NCBI RefSeq assembly: GCF_018812025.1
Contig: NC_063044.1
Location: 46,628,077-46,692,076, forward strand
Source: Megalobrama amblycephala
Lineage: Eukaryota; Chordata; Actinopteri; Cypriniformes; Xenocyprididae
Length of the DNA stretch: 64,000 nt
Reading direction: 5' to 3'
Shown here: one piece after another, positions 1-12,047 of the stretch
How the letters are laid out: each line of letters begins with the position of its first letter
Numbering within the stretch: position 1 is the stretch's first letter
Translations under genes and position numbers: made by a program
Notes under the pieces: model-generated
Databases searched by the model: none
What the model was told of the DNA's origin: nothing
Seen by the model: the letters and a program-made list of their open reading frames with translations, nothing else

Positions 1-725
1 CTAATATAACCCTCAAATGGATCTTTACAAAGTGTTCGTCATGCATGCTGTATGCATGCTTCGAATTATGTGAGTAAAGTATTTATTTTGATGTTTATAT
101 TTGATTCTCTATGAGTTTGAGGCTGTGCTCCGTGGCTAACGGCTAATGCTACACTGTTGGAGAGATTTATAAAGAATGAAGTTGTGTTTATGTATTATAC
201 AGACTGCAAGTGTTTAAAAATGAAAATAGCGACGGCTCTTGTCTCCGTGAATTCAGTAAGAAACTATGGTAACTTTAACCACATTTAACAGTACATTATC
301 AACATGCTAACGAAACATTTAGAAAGACAATTTACAAATATCACTAAAAATATCATGTTATCATGGATCATGTCAGTTATTATTGCTCCATCTGCCATTT
401 TCGCTGTTGTTCTTGCTTACCTAGTCTGATGATTCACCTGTGCAGATCCAGACGTTAATACTGGCTGCCCTTGTCTAATGCCTTTCATAATGTTGGGAAC
501 ATGGGCTGGCATATGCAAATATTGGGGCGTACACCCCGACTGTTACGTAACAGTCAGTGTTATGTTGAGATCCGCGTGTTTTCCGTAAGTCTTTTAAACA
601 AATGAGATTTACATAAGAAAGAGAAAGCACTGGAGTTTGAAACTCAGTGTATGTCTTTTCCATGTACTGAACTCTTGTTATTCAACTATGCCAAGGTAAA
701 TTCAAATTTTGAATCTAGGGCGCCT
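1..725 (-). mobile_element. TTAA-flanked non-autonomous transposon, family 1 copy A (cut by window start)
   Basis: This is the reverse complement of the elements at 11115-12047 and 29474-30366. Its internal order matches theirs, from the terminal repeat ending tctagggcgcct through to the stretch at positions 1-35, and about 220 bp lie beyond the window. TTAA follows directly at 726-729, the target type of piggyBac-like transposons. An 18-bp perfect palindrome, GACTGTTACGTAACAGTC, sits at 538-555. A 62-residue frame at 475-663 lies inside the repeat and looks fortuitous. There is no transposase, so movement would need an enzyme supplied in trans. The superfamily is inferred from TTAA only. Confidence 0.8.
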
Positions 726-924
726 TTAATGTGGGTTTTTAGAGAGTTACCATCATGGTGACAAGTGGCGGATGCGGCTTGGTTTGAGAGCAGGTAAGTT
801 ACATGGTTTAAGTTGCTGTACTCATTCATTAAGTGTTATACCATGCTATTGTTAACATGTTAGCAAATTAGCAACTTTTTTATTAGGATTTACAGTGAAT
901 TAACTCATTTGATTTAGTTAAAAA

Positions 925-975
925 GTTAATTAACTAAATATTTTATGTTAATTAACTAAATATTTTATGTTAATT
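925..975. repeat. 22-bp tandem repeat, 2.3 copies
   Basis: The unit starting gttaattaactaaat occurs at 925-946 and again identically at 947-968, followed by a 7-bp partial copy. It lies in AT-rich DNA with several 'gagttaactca'-like words, probably the interior of a short decayed repeat. Confidence 0.85.
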
Positions 976-3350
976 GCTATCAAAGTATATGAGTTAGCTA
1001 ACTCAATACTTCAAGTTAGGAGCAATTAACATGCATGAGTACTAAAAACTTAAAATTTGATTGTTCTGCTTACTTAAAATTGGGAATGTCATAACTGATT
1101 ACCTCATATTTTTTTGAGTTAGCCCAACTTATCCAGGTTTACAGTGCTTGGATGCGCATTGTTTTCTAATAATTCATCGGCCTGGAGTCAATTATTCCTT
1201 ACTTATTTTTAACACATTTTTTACTATAGCTTTACTGCTACTACTAACTATGCAGTACTACTGTAATTGAACTTAATGAAGTTCTATTACTAAATGTTTT
1301 ACATAGTGGGATTTCTGACGGCTTAGAAATACAGTATGATTATTAGGCCTACTGTACATTTGCAAACCTTTGAGCTGGGCTATCTATATATTCATAATCT
1401 TAGTTATGAAGACATAGATTTCCATCACTGCATCACCATGGTAACGCTATTAGTTTGCCATGTCCATCACTTGATGTAAATGGATGAGTTTCATTAGCTC
1501 CAACACTGCGTTGATTAGTTTGGTCTGGCACTGTAATGATCCTTGAGGTTGGAGCTTTCCGTCAGGGGGTCTCCCATCTGGAACGAGAGCGAGAAGCCTT
1601 GCCTCCCTTCTGTGGTCTTTCTAGTTTCATTAAGAATAGCTTTGGATTTTTCAGTTATGTACTGTAGCTAGTATATTTTGTTGTGTGAAATGTGTTTAGC
1701 TGAAACATGTAATAAATGTGGTATACTGTGAGAGATTTAGTGGTTTGGGGAACTTACTATGAAATGTCTTACATATTTTCAGTGGCGACTGATGCTCTGG
1801 GGTTTGATCAATCAGTTAGCCCAATATAAGGGCATTTCTAATCAAGCAAAAAAAAAGAAAAAAAGAAGCCATATTCACATTGACAGTCAATAAGTAATGG
1901 ATGTTGTATGTATCACTAGAATTGTATTATCAGAATTAAGCCAGACTGACTCACCATTAGCGATCTGTCATTTGTGCATCACTTGTGTCAGAAACTATTG
2001 AGATCTGGCTGTCCATGAAATGATTGATTTAAAAGCATTTAACCTTTCAAGGTTTCTGTCATATGGAGCACTTTAACCTCATAAACATGCACATGAATAT
2101 TATGATATGAATGCAAATGTGTTCATATTTGTTCAGCTTCAAGCACACATTTTTTTTTTTTTTCTTTTAAGCATCAGAGGAAATTAACATAAACCAATAT
2201 ACAGATGGGTAACAGCACTGGAACAGCCTCATATTTAAAAAGGTTACTGGCCTGCATTTCCCAGTTCATCCTTCATCTTTTTCCATTGTTAATGACATGA
2301 ATGATCTTATTAATATTCCTAAAATGCAGAGTAATTAACGGCTAGAGTGACACAAGACAATAGCGTGAAAACCATTATTTGGTCAATGTCTCAAACCACA
2401 AGAAAAGGAGACATTTTATTTTATTTTATAACCCCTGGACTAACATCCTCTCTCTTCTTCTTCTTCTTTTTTGTATCACTGTAAATCTGCTCACATTCTG
2501 CTTCTGTCCAGCAAGAGTTCATGATTCATAACACATTCAATTTGAATGACTCTCATCTGATTTGAGACTCTATGCTCTCTCCCTTTCTAATCTCCTCTTC
2601 TTTTCTTCTCACCTCTTATACCATCTCGTCTCTTTCCTCGAATCTCTCAGTGCCATCTGCTCTTGCACTCTCTTCACCCTCTCTCCCTCAGTTCCTCTTC
2701 ATCTCTTCCTCCTATTCTCACTCGACACACTACGTACATCACTTCTCAGTCCTACAATTCAAAGGTGAGCCTTTTCTTGAGAAGCAGTTGTTTTGATAAC
2801 TCAAACACATGTTATTATTATTATTATTATTTGCATGAGTTTGACAGTTCAGCTGTGTTATTTGGAATTATAAAAGAATACAGACACTATTTAGATTGGT
2901 GGCCACAACTAAAAAAAAGAGTGAAACGTTCTAATTAAAATGGTGCCCACCAACAGGGGTATTTGCCATCAGACAATGACACTATCAATCAGTTATTTCA
3001 TATAATTGTAAACTAGCATGAGAAAAAATGCTACAAACCATTATAAAGTGACACCTACCATTCTGAAATGCATTATGAAATCTGGCACCAACCATTCAGA
3101 AGTGTACCAGACCTTGACACTGTCTCTGCACAATGCAGAGTAAAGTATATATTGTAAGTCTGTACATTTAAACTGGATGTCTATTATAATGTTCCTATAG
3201 CAAGTCAAATACTTTAACAAAACATTCAGGCATCTTTAGAAAGAATAACTGTTGAAATTGTTAAAAATTCCATAATTCCATAAATGTTTTGTGAAATATT
3301 AAAGCCATAGATGAAACCCAGTAACCACATATTATATTATTTAAAATATA
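976..3350. other. AT-rich non-coding stretch with no recognised gene
   Basis: No coding exon or RNA gene was recognised. It holds homopolymer runs (A-tract near 1850, T-tract near 2150), a pyrimidine-rich stretch at 2440-2740 and a (TTA)n run near 2811-2832. Three overlapping small frames at 2562-2938 are translations of the pyrimidine-rich tract and have no domain features. Confidence 0.6.
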
Positions 3351-3714
3351 TACAGTGCCTTGCAAAAGTATTCAAACCCTTCAGTTTTGCACATTTTGTT
3401 ATGTTGCTGCCTTATGTTAAACTACTTTCCTTTTTTCTACGTCAATCTACACTCCGTACACCATAATGACAAAGCAAAAAACAGATCTGTGACAACTTTG
3501 CAAATTTATTAAAAAGGAAAAACTGAAATAAGTGCATTGCACAACAAGTATTCTAACCCTTTTCTGGCACACTTGAAATTTAGCTCAGGAGCATTCCAAT
3601 TTCACTTGTAGATGTTACTACACTTCGAGTGGAGTTAACCTGTGGCAAATTCAATTGAACGGGTATGATTTGGAAAGTTACATACCTCTCAATAAAAGGT
3701 CTAACAACTGAAAA

Positions 3715-4790
3715 TGCATATCAGAGCAAAACAAAGCCATGAGGTCAAAACAGAGATCTAGGAAAGACTACAAAACAAATTCTGCTGTATTGAAGGTTCA
3801 AAGAAGCATGTAGCTTCCATATTCCTTAGTTTGGAACAACCAGGGCTGCGTTTCCCGAAAGCATCGTAAGCTTAAGTTGATCGTAGCTCCATTGATGGCA
3901 ATAGAGCCACGATCAACTTAGGCTTATGATGCTTTTGGGAAACCCAGCCCAGGACTCTTCTGGGAGCTGGCCTCCTGGCTAAACTGAGCAATTGATGGAT
4001 AAGGGTCTTGTTTAGAGTGATGACCAAGAAGCTGATGGTCACTCTGATTGAGCTCGATGATCATATATGGAGATGGGAGAAATTTACAGAAAGACAAACA
4101 TCACTGCAACACTCCACTGATCTGGGCTTTATGGCAGAATGGCTAGACTCAAGCCTCTCCTAAGTGAAGACACAAATACCCACTTGGAATTTGCAAAAAG
4201 CACCTAAAGGACCCTCTGAGACTGTGAGAAACAAGATTCTCTGGTCTGATGAACCTCAGTTCCAAGCATCATGCCTGGAGGAAACCAGACACTGTTCATC
4301 ACCTGCACAATATATTTCCAACAGTAAAGTGTTCTGGTGACAGCATCATGCTGTGGGGGTGTTTTTCAGCAGCAGGGACTGGTCTGCTTGTCAGAGTAAA
4401 AGGAAAGCTCAACACAGAAAAATATAGAGTTAGCCTTAATGAAAACCTAGTCGAGAGCATTCAGAACCTCGAACTGGGCAGAAGGTTCACCTTCCAACAA
4501 GACAATGACCCAAAGCACAGCTAAGACAATGCAAGAATGGCTCTCTCTCTCTGTCCTTGAGTGGCCCTGCCAGAACCACGGCTTGAACCCAATTGAACAT
4601 CTTTCGAGAAACTTGAAGATGTCTGTCCACCGACGGTCCCCATCCAACCTGACAGAGCTTGAGAGGATCTGAGGAGAAGAATGGTGGAAAATCCCTAAAT
4701 GCAGATATGCAAAGCTTGTCACATCATACCCAAAAAGCTGTAAAGGTGCTTTAACTAAGTACTCAGTTAAGGGTTTGGATACTTGTGTAA
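3715..4790 (+). pseudogene. Tc1-family transposase remnant
   Basis: Transposase of the DDE type that would cut and paste the element at its inverted repeats. The best-preserved part is a 91-residue frame at 4249-4521 containing IMLWGCFSA and, at its end, DNDPKHS, where the first Asp (codon 4501-4503) is the usual second catalytic Asp of Tc1 enzymes. The first catalytic block, WSDE, is readable at 4242-4253 but in another frame, so a frameshift lies just after it. The frame ends at TAA 4522-4524 where CAA is expected from the family, a nonsense change. The N-terminal part is interrupted by the 104-bp insertion at 3845-3948. It is a clear pseudogene; its outer limits are approximate. Confidence 0.85.
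3845..3948. mobile_element. 104-bp hairpin MITE nested in the Tc1 transposase
   Basis: The ends gctgcgtttccc and gggaaacccagc are inverted repeats, and the inner arms (gcatcgtaagcttaag / cttaggcttatgatgc) continue the pairing, so most of the element folds into one hairpin. CCAGG is present on both sides (3840-3844 and 3949-3953). Removing the insert and one CCAGG restores the expected Tc1 sequence. Because the palindrome extends slightly into the duplicated bases, the exact duplication length is uncertain. Teleost genomes carry many 'gcgtttccc' hairpins of this type. Confidence 0.85.
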
Positions 4791-4981
4791 TGTACTTGTT
4801 TCAGTTTTTCCTTTTTAATAAATTTGCAAAGTTGTCACAGATCTGTTTTTTGCTGTCATTATGGTGTATGGGGTGTAGATTGATGTGGAAAAAAAGTAAT
4901 TTAAAGTAGTTTAACATAAGGCAGCAACATTGCAAAATGTGAAAAAATGAAGGGGTTTGAATACTTTCATAAGGCATTGCA

Positions 4982-7239
4982 AACATTCTATCTATATTTA
5001 TTTAGATCAATATCAGACTCCAATTACTAGTTTTTGTTTTTGCTACCGTCTAACTCACGAACAAATAACAAACACACCACTTGTGGATCTTCCTCAACTG
5101 TCGTAAGTTTTAGTTTATCTTGCGCTGGCCAATATTATACTTACCGGCATGCACGCAGCATCATGCAAAAATAAAGGTTTACAGTAACGGATGTGACTGT
5201 TAATGCAGTATTCATAGTGACTCATGATAGATTTATTCCTTGTGTTTCCTAGAATGGAAAGTTTGCATGATTAACAACATACAGGCCTGGTATTGCATAA
5301 CATTCAGTGGCACATGCCACTCAAATACAGATTACAAACTACAAACTGACTACATGTTTGAAAAGTATTACTGAATTGTAAATTCATTAAAGTTTATTTT
5401 GATATTTATTTTTAGAAAATCACAAAATTAGGCTGTTTGTTTCAGATTTTGTGTCACAAAATTACGTCAGTATAGCTGCTCAACTCATCTGTCAGTCACT
5501 ACTGGAGGTGCCACCTCATGCTCAGCAACATTGTCAGTGGCACATGACACAATCCATCGGCACATATGTCACAAGTTTTAGTGGCACATGCCACTATCCA
5601 CTGGATAGTGCCACTAAGCATAGCGGCATGTGCCAGTGGCTTCTGTGCATAAGATACCATGCCGCTTAATGTTAATACTGCTTTTCTTTCCAAAACAGTA
5701 GTCATCATTTAGCAGTATAGAAAGGTTTGAACAATTTAGTAAATTGTTTTCCATAAAATTATGTATGCAAGATCTGTTAAATCAAAGAAAATGTACAGTG
5801 TGTTTTGGAAAAATTAGAAGTTGCTCAAGAATTATATTGATGTTGGAGAAATAAGTTAAAGTACATGAGAAAAGCTGTAATATTACAGGTTTCTGAATGA
5901 GAAATCTCTAAGCCTCAAAAATTCAAAAAATGTGGAGAAAACTAATTGGTTACCATGAATTTAAATCAGCATATTTATTGATATAAAAACTGATGGGTTC
6001 TTTTAAAATAAAAGTTATGCAGGAATACAGCAAGTTTAAACAAAGAAGAAACAAAAATTACATCAAGATAAAGACAACAACTGCAACCCTAATGTTTCAA
6101 CTAACTATTAATTATATTCAGTGACATAATAGTATGAATTACTCTGCCTAGCTATAAAACTGCCAGTCTTATCCCAAGGCTAAATCGATTTTTAATGTTG
6201 CTCTGGTGAGCAGTTTCTGTAAAGTTGCATTCAAACTCATATCCAATATTTTCAGACAAGTTTACATCCTTCTGCTTCCAGCAGTTTTGAATGATGCATC
6301 TTTTGATATCCTGTGGCTATATCAAGCTATGGTCTGGAGTCCAGTGGGTTGAGATAGGCTGTTCAATGTGTTCAGTGGCAGATGAATTAAACTCTGCTGT
6401 GCTATCTCCTGACTTCTCAATACTCCCAGACCCTGCAGAGATTTTAGCTTTGAGATGTTCTTGACACTTACACAATAAAACATTGGTGAAGTTTTAGGGT
6501 TGTTTTTTTTTTTGTTTTTTTTTTGTGCAGTATTGCTATCATTCTCATAGTGTGCCAAAATGGTTTGCAAAATGTTTTCTTTCATTAAAGGGTTATGTGT
6601 CCATTTGTACTCACATATTTTCTGCCAGCTGAAGCAATATGTCACTGTGTGTGTGTGTGTGTGCTACCTTTGGCTCTCCTGGCTCTTATTGAGACAGCTG
6701 TGCGTGAATGCTGGTCGATAAGAGTTGAATACAAATAGCTTCACTTATAGTCTTGCCATGAAAATAAACCATGTTCCATATCAGTAAGCAAAGCCAGCTG
6801 CCATTATTTATGATTTATACAAACGGTTCATCACTCAGTGTGGCATGACCTACAACTTTCTTTTAATTGTGTCATGTAGATGTCCACTGTTCCACATGCA
6901 GTTTGTGTCTCTTTGTATAGGTTGGGCAACATTCAGAATTGGCGTTTAAATTGGACTGACAACCAAAAGTGTGTTTTCCTTATTTGAAATTCCAAGACAT
7001 TCAACAAATAATGGCATTCTGGGAAATCAAGTGTTCACTTTAGTCCATGAATCTTTCTGTGTCTGTCTGTAAGGCTCTAAAATCATTCAACGTTTAGACT
7101 TTAAAACAAAATTCAACTGACATTCCAAGTTTCTTCTCAAACCTTCCTTTATCTTGGTAAGATTTACACTTATTTGGGTTATTTGAAATTCTTTGTATTT
7201 ATTTTCATTGTTATTCTACTTCCTTCAGTTCAAATTCAA
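4982..7239. other. Non-coding stretch with no recognised gene
   Basis: No exon or RNA gene was recognised. The words GTGGCACATGCCAC and close variants recur near 5308, 5536, 5580 and, inverted, 5622. The rest is AT-rich with T-runs near 6505-6525. A 107-residue minus frame at 6322-6645 has an Asn/Lys-rich run from a poly-T tract and no domain features. Confidence 0.55.
6645..6662. repeat. (TG)n microsatellite
   Basis: Uninterrupted TG dinucleotides, about nine units. Confidence 0.9.
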
Positions 7240-7243
7240 TTAA

Positions 7244-7845
7244 TGGTATACTATGTAATTTTTTTTGTTCAAAATTAACAAGATTTAAAGTCAATACATC
7301 ATCAATCCTCCTTCCAAAACATGTTTTTGTCTTACTCTGATTCACTATGGTAAGTGCTTCTATTTTAGACCTGTCAGAATGGTTTTCGCGAGAAAGACAT
7401 GTCCCGTGCATGTCTCGTCACATCCGTAAATAGAGAAAAGTTGCTCCAGCTACTTTGACGAATGTATTGTGTGAGAGTGGCACAGGTTAGTTGTCACAAT
7501 GAGTGAGAAAGGTTGATACGGAACAGCTAAATCTCAAAACTCCGGGGAATCACCCACTTAAACAAAACACTGAACAGAGGGGAGTCTGCGACAGAGCTCG
7601 TAATAAAACAAGAATCAACATCGGCTTGGCTTTTTGGAGATGAAGGGGTTTGAAATGTTGTAAAAGAGTAAGGTATTTCATTGAACAGATAAATTGCCAT
7701 ATGTAGTTCATTGTAAAGCATTGTCTGTTGTGAAGGGTCACATTCATCTGCCCAGTCACACAGAGCCGAGGAACAGCCAAAACAATGTTCTTCTGCGAAA
7801 TGCATGCATTTTTGTATTTTAACCACTAGAGGCCCAAAATTATCT
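7244..7845 (+). mobile_element. TTAA-flanked non-autonomous transposon, family 2 copy 1
   Basis: TTAA at 7240-7243 is followed by tggtatactatgtaat, and the block ends ...aattatct before TTAA at 7846-7849. The interior matches the reverse complement of ~46020-46572, with shared words such as agaaaagttgctcc, tactttgac, agctcgtaat and ggcttggctttttggagatg. Frames at 7527-7859 lie inside this repeat and are probably fortuitous. The right terminus looks shortened relative to the left, so that end is less certain. Confidence 0.7.
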
Positions 7846-7849
7846 TTAA

Positions 7850-10800
7850 GATTCAGCAATTGAATTGGAATCTAAAAGGCATTTTCAATTTACACCTCTG
7901 CTCTGTATCTAATTAGGGCTGCCAATTTAACATGTTAATTTAGTGCAATTATTAACAGCAAGAATTAAATTAATAATATTATTAAATCATATAATTTAAT
8001 AATTAAACTTAATAACATCTTAAACCACCTTTTGCCTACTCTGTGTTTTTATCTGCCACAATATTGCAATGTCTTTACATTGTTTTCTTCATTTGGCCAA
8101 ATTACTCAACAAATACAATATTTGCTATTTGGTGTTTTGATTTAATGAATTGCATCTTTGTGTAATTAATTTCTTATAACACTGTTAATTGCTAAATTGT
8201 TAAATCATGTAAATGTGGTTAATTGTGTTGTGACTGCAGTATTTGTTGCTATGTGTAAGGTCTGGATGTTTTCAGCAGTGGCCTAGTGTCTGAGCTCATC
8301 TAACAGTCAGTCACATCACAGCTTTTCCTTACATATAAAGTCACAAACAAATACACGCCCACATACCTATGAGGAAACAATACCTATGCGTATGTAGATT
8401 CACAGCGGCCCAGTGTTCACGACATCACTATCACACAAAACATCAGCGCATTAATGAAAGAAAGAGACACAGTTGCTTTGGGTCTTTATGGAAATGCTTG
8501 TGCATTGCCATCTTGACGAGCATAAGCTGTGACAAGTCCAATAGTGCTGAGAAGCCTTTGAACACCACAAGTGAGATGTGAAGGAGAGAGAGGATAGATG
8601 ACAGAGAAACTGTGCCATAGTGACAGCCAGACACGCATGAAAAGAAGAATAAAGGAGCTATGTGAAGCTACAGGTTGCAAAGATGAGCTGCTTGGGTTTT
8701 CACTGTGTACTCGGACATAGAATAAAATTAGAGAGGATCTGACCAGTGGTAGGATGCGTAGGTCACTGTGTGTGCATGTGTTTGTGTGTGTCTATGTCTG
8801 GTTGAGGATCTGAATTCTGAATGTATCGTATAAAACAAGGTGTCAAGGTTTGATAATGCTTAAGTGCATTTGCAATAATCTGTGTGTTACTCTGCTTTTT
8901 AGCACTTCACACAAATGTAGACACTTTTAAAATTCCCATTCACTGAAAGGACCCAGTGTTTCTGCTGTATAGTGTGAATTTAAACATGGTCTTTAATTTA
9001 ACAAACCCAGATTACTAATCGAAAATTGCCTTTGCATTTAAATTAGGCAAGCAAAATTGGCAATCAATTTATTGCAATTAAGTCTTCTCAAGGGCATATT
9101 TAAATATGAAATATTTTACAGTGTGCTGACAGATTTCTCACATGCTCATGCTTGCCTCTTGGTCTCTTTGTGTGCGTGTGTCACCATGCCTGTTCTTGTT
9201 TGAGTTATTAATGTGGACTTGATATTGATTTCTTTTTTCTTTTTCATCATGAGTCATTTATCTATGATTAAACTTGAGTGCAGCAGTGGCCTTCGTCAAT
9301 AATTAATATCACTCCAGTCGTAGTACGAACTCCTGCTGGTTTTAAAAGGACTACCTCACCAAAATAAAACAGACTGCTCCCTTAAATTCAAAACAAACCT
9401 GACCCGTGATAATATAAAATCCATTCTTTGTGGATATTTAATTGTTTCTTCTCTGTGGAGTTCCCCCCTCACTGCGGCAGCTGCAGGTTTATAGTACATT
9501 TTACGCGAAGGTCCTATTTTCAATGGCATGCCGAGTAAAATCTCATGGCAGAGGGTTTATTACCATTATCAAATACCACTTGCGGAGCGCAATGGCTCTG
9601 TGTTGTGAAAATTGCCAATGGTATTTTAAAAATCTCTGCGTAATAAACTACCCAGCTCCTGTTCTCGTTTCTTTTTTTTATTGACCTTCTGTGGTTTTTT
9701 TGTATGTCAGGGTTGTAAACTATCGATCTGCAGTGGAGAAAACAGAACATGGTATCACCGCAGAGATCGGGCACAGGGTCAGTCGTCTGCTGGATCTACG
9801 ACAATCTTATTAACGCACGGTTCAGATCTAATTTACGCTCTGTAAACCCACAGTTAGAGTAGGGCTTACGCTATTTAACAATCTATAACATCACTACCTT
9901 TAATCACAAAATAGGCCATTGCAGACATTTTCAGGTCTTAGTGAGAGTGTGTTAGTGTGGGGAAGGAGGGGTTCTGCTGTATGTTTTATTCGCATTCATT
10001 TTGTGTCTGAGCAGTGTGCTTCAACCATATTAAGTGGGAATTTCCAGATTTACTTCACTAACTCTTAGTGCATATGGTAGCAATAATCAGCTTGTTGATA
10101 TTCATGAGGATCAACCCATATGAGAATGTTTAGCATTTGAGATGGAAAAGCTAATAGATTGTTTGGGCCCATGAATACGATTAGTGCTGGCAGCATGTTT
10201 GCGCACCATAACAACCTAGCAGAAGTCTTCATTTGTTTCATTAGAAAGTCAGATTGAACAGTACAATTGAAAGTTAGGAGTCATTCCAGCCAAACTTTGA
10301 GCCGACATTTTAAGCCAGTGTGTAAATTAAGAACACATGCTTACTAAGGGGTGTGCAGTGTATCGGTTTCTGTTGTTTTGCAAATATGAATCATATACTC
10401 TATAAACATATTTCTGTCATGACAACTCTCAGAGTGTTTGGCATGGTAATGGGTATGACAATGTTAATATGTTTGGTCTTGGCGGAATAGATCTGCTATG
10501 CTGATGCTGCTTTTTTAAGTACGGGACTTGCTACTGCCAATACATACACAACATGCTGCTGTGATCACGTAAGACATGCTGCTGTACAATATAGCATACA
10601 TGAATTACCTGTAGCAGATTTATACAGGTGGAGGGTTTCTGAAGCGCACTGCACTGCTAAGGCAAATGCTACTCATGTATTTAAAGATTGAGCACGCAAA
10701 CTCATTGGCTACTGATACGGCAGGAACCAATCATCTGTGTCCTATAAATAATGATGTGATTATGAGCAGGTTGAGTTAAGGACCTATTAGCCTGCGCATC

Positions 10801-11110
10801 TAGAGTTTCATGACATAACTTTGTATTTATATAATATAAAATATATTTTAAAAGCAATAAATTTAACTTTGCTTTCCATTTATTACTTAAAGCACACTTT
10901 AAGTACTTCAAAAACTACTAGCCTAACTAATAAAGTTAAAACATAATTAAAGACAAGTGAACACTCAGTAAAAAATAAGAATAAGCATACAGTAAAAGCA
11001 TAGACAAATACAATATAACAATGTTACAACTGAAGTCTTACAGTGGTATATTAAATTACAAAAATCTAATAATTAAATGTAAAATCACACTATATTGTTC
11101 ACTGTATAAA
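7850..11110. other. Non-coding stretch; possible short 'tagggctg' repeat at its start
   Basis: 7910-8035 begins tagggctgccaatttaac and continues with many taatta words, as a common cyprinid repeat does; its far end was not found. TG-rich sequence occurs near 8765-8800. No gene was recognised. 9440-9780 is less AT-rich and has no repeat I recognise. Frames there (9442-9684 and 9520-9774, opposite strands) overlap each other and lack domains. Confidence 0.5.
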
Positions 11111-11114
11111 TTAA

Positions 11115-12047
11115 AGGTGCCATCGAATTGAAAATGTAATTTACCTCTGCATAGTTGAATAACAAGAGTTCAGTACATGGAAATGACATACAGTGAGTCT
11201 CAAACACCATTGTTTCCTCCTTCTTATATAAATCTCATTTGTTTAAAAGACCTCCGAAGAACAGGCGAATCTCAACATAACACTGTGACGTAACAGTCAG
11301 GATCATTAATATGTACGCCCCCAATATTTGCATATGCCAGCCCATGTTCCCAACATTATGAAAGGTGTTACACAAGGGCAGCCAGTATTAACGTCTGGAT
11401 CTGCACAGCTGAATCATCAGACTAGGTAAGCAAGCAAATACAATAGCGAAAAATGGCAGAAGGAGCAATAATAACTGACATGATCCATGATATCATGATA
11501 TTTTTAGTGATATTTGTAAATTTTCTTTCTAAATGTTTCGTTAGCATGTTGCTAATGTACTGTTAAATGTGGATAAAGTTACCATCGCTTCTTACTGAAT
11601 TCACGGAGAAAAGAGCCGTCGCTATTTTCATTTTTAAACACTTGCAGTCTGTATAATGCATAAACACAACTTCATTCTTTATAAATCTCTCCAACAGTGT
11701 GTAATGTTAGCTTTAGCCACAGATCACAGCCTCAAATTCATTCAGAATCAAATGTAAACATCCAAATAAACACTGTACTTACGCGATTAGACATGCTGCA
11801 CTTTGTAAAGATCCATTTGAGGGTTATATTAGCTGTGTAAACTTTGTTTATGCAATGATAGTCAAGAGTGCGAGCAATTAAAGGTGCAACTGAATCGGTG
11901 CATTTCTAATTATGCCCCAAAATAGGCAGTTAAAAAAATGAATTAAAAAAAATCTGTGGGGTATTTTGAGCTGACACTTCACAGACACATTCAGGGGACA
12001 CCTTAGACTTATATTACATCTTGTAAAAAAAACTTTCGATGGCACCT
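11115..12047 (+). mobile_element. TTAA-flanked non-autonomous transposon, family 1 copy B (complete)
   Basis: The ends aggtgccatcga and tcgatggcacct are perfect 12-bp inverted repeats, and TTAA is duplicated at 11111-11114 and 12048-12051. The 933-bp interior aligns throughout with 29474-30366 and, inverted, with 1-725. The internal palindrome seen in the other copies is altered here (near 11283-11299, TGACGTAA core). No transposase frame is present. TTAA targets suggest a piggyBac-type mobilising enzyme. Confidence 0.92.

Larger units (their letters stand above)
3353..4979 (+). mobile_element. Tc1-like DNA transposon, decayed
   Basis: The left end, cagtgccttgcaaaagtatt, and the right end, whose reverse complement begins caatgccttatgaaagtatt, are inverted repeats that stay similar for nearly 200 bp (3353-~3550 and ~4788-4979). 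TA precedes the left end at 3351-3352. The right target base pair is now CA (4980-4981), consistent with one substitution. The interior carries a Tc1-type transposase remnant. Its length, about 1.63 kb including a 104-bp insertion, fits the family. Stop codons and frame changes make it non-autonomous. Confidence 0.93.

Noticed and set aside
2562..2938. Three overlapping small plus-strand frames
   Set aside because: They are translations of a pyrimidine-rich low-complexity tract in different frames.
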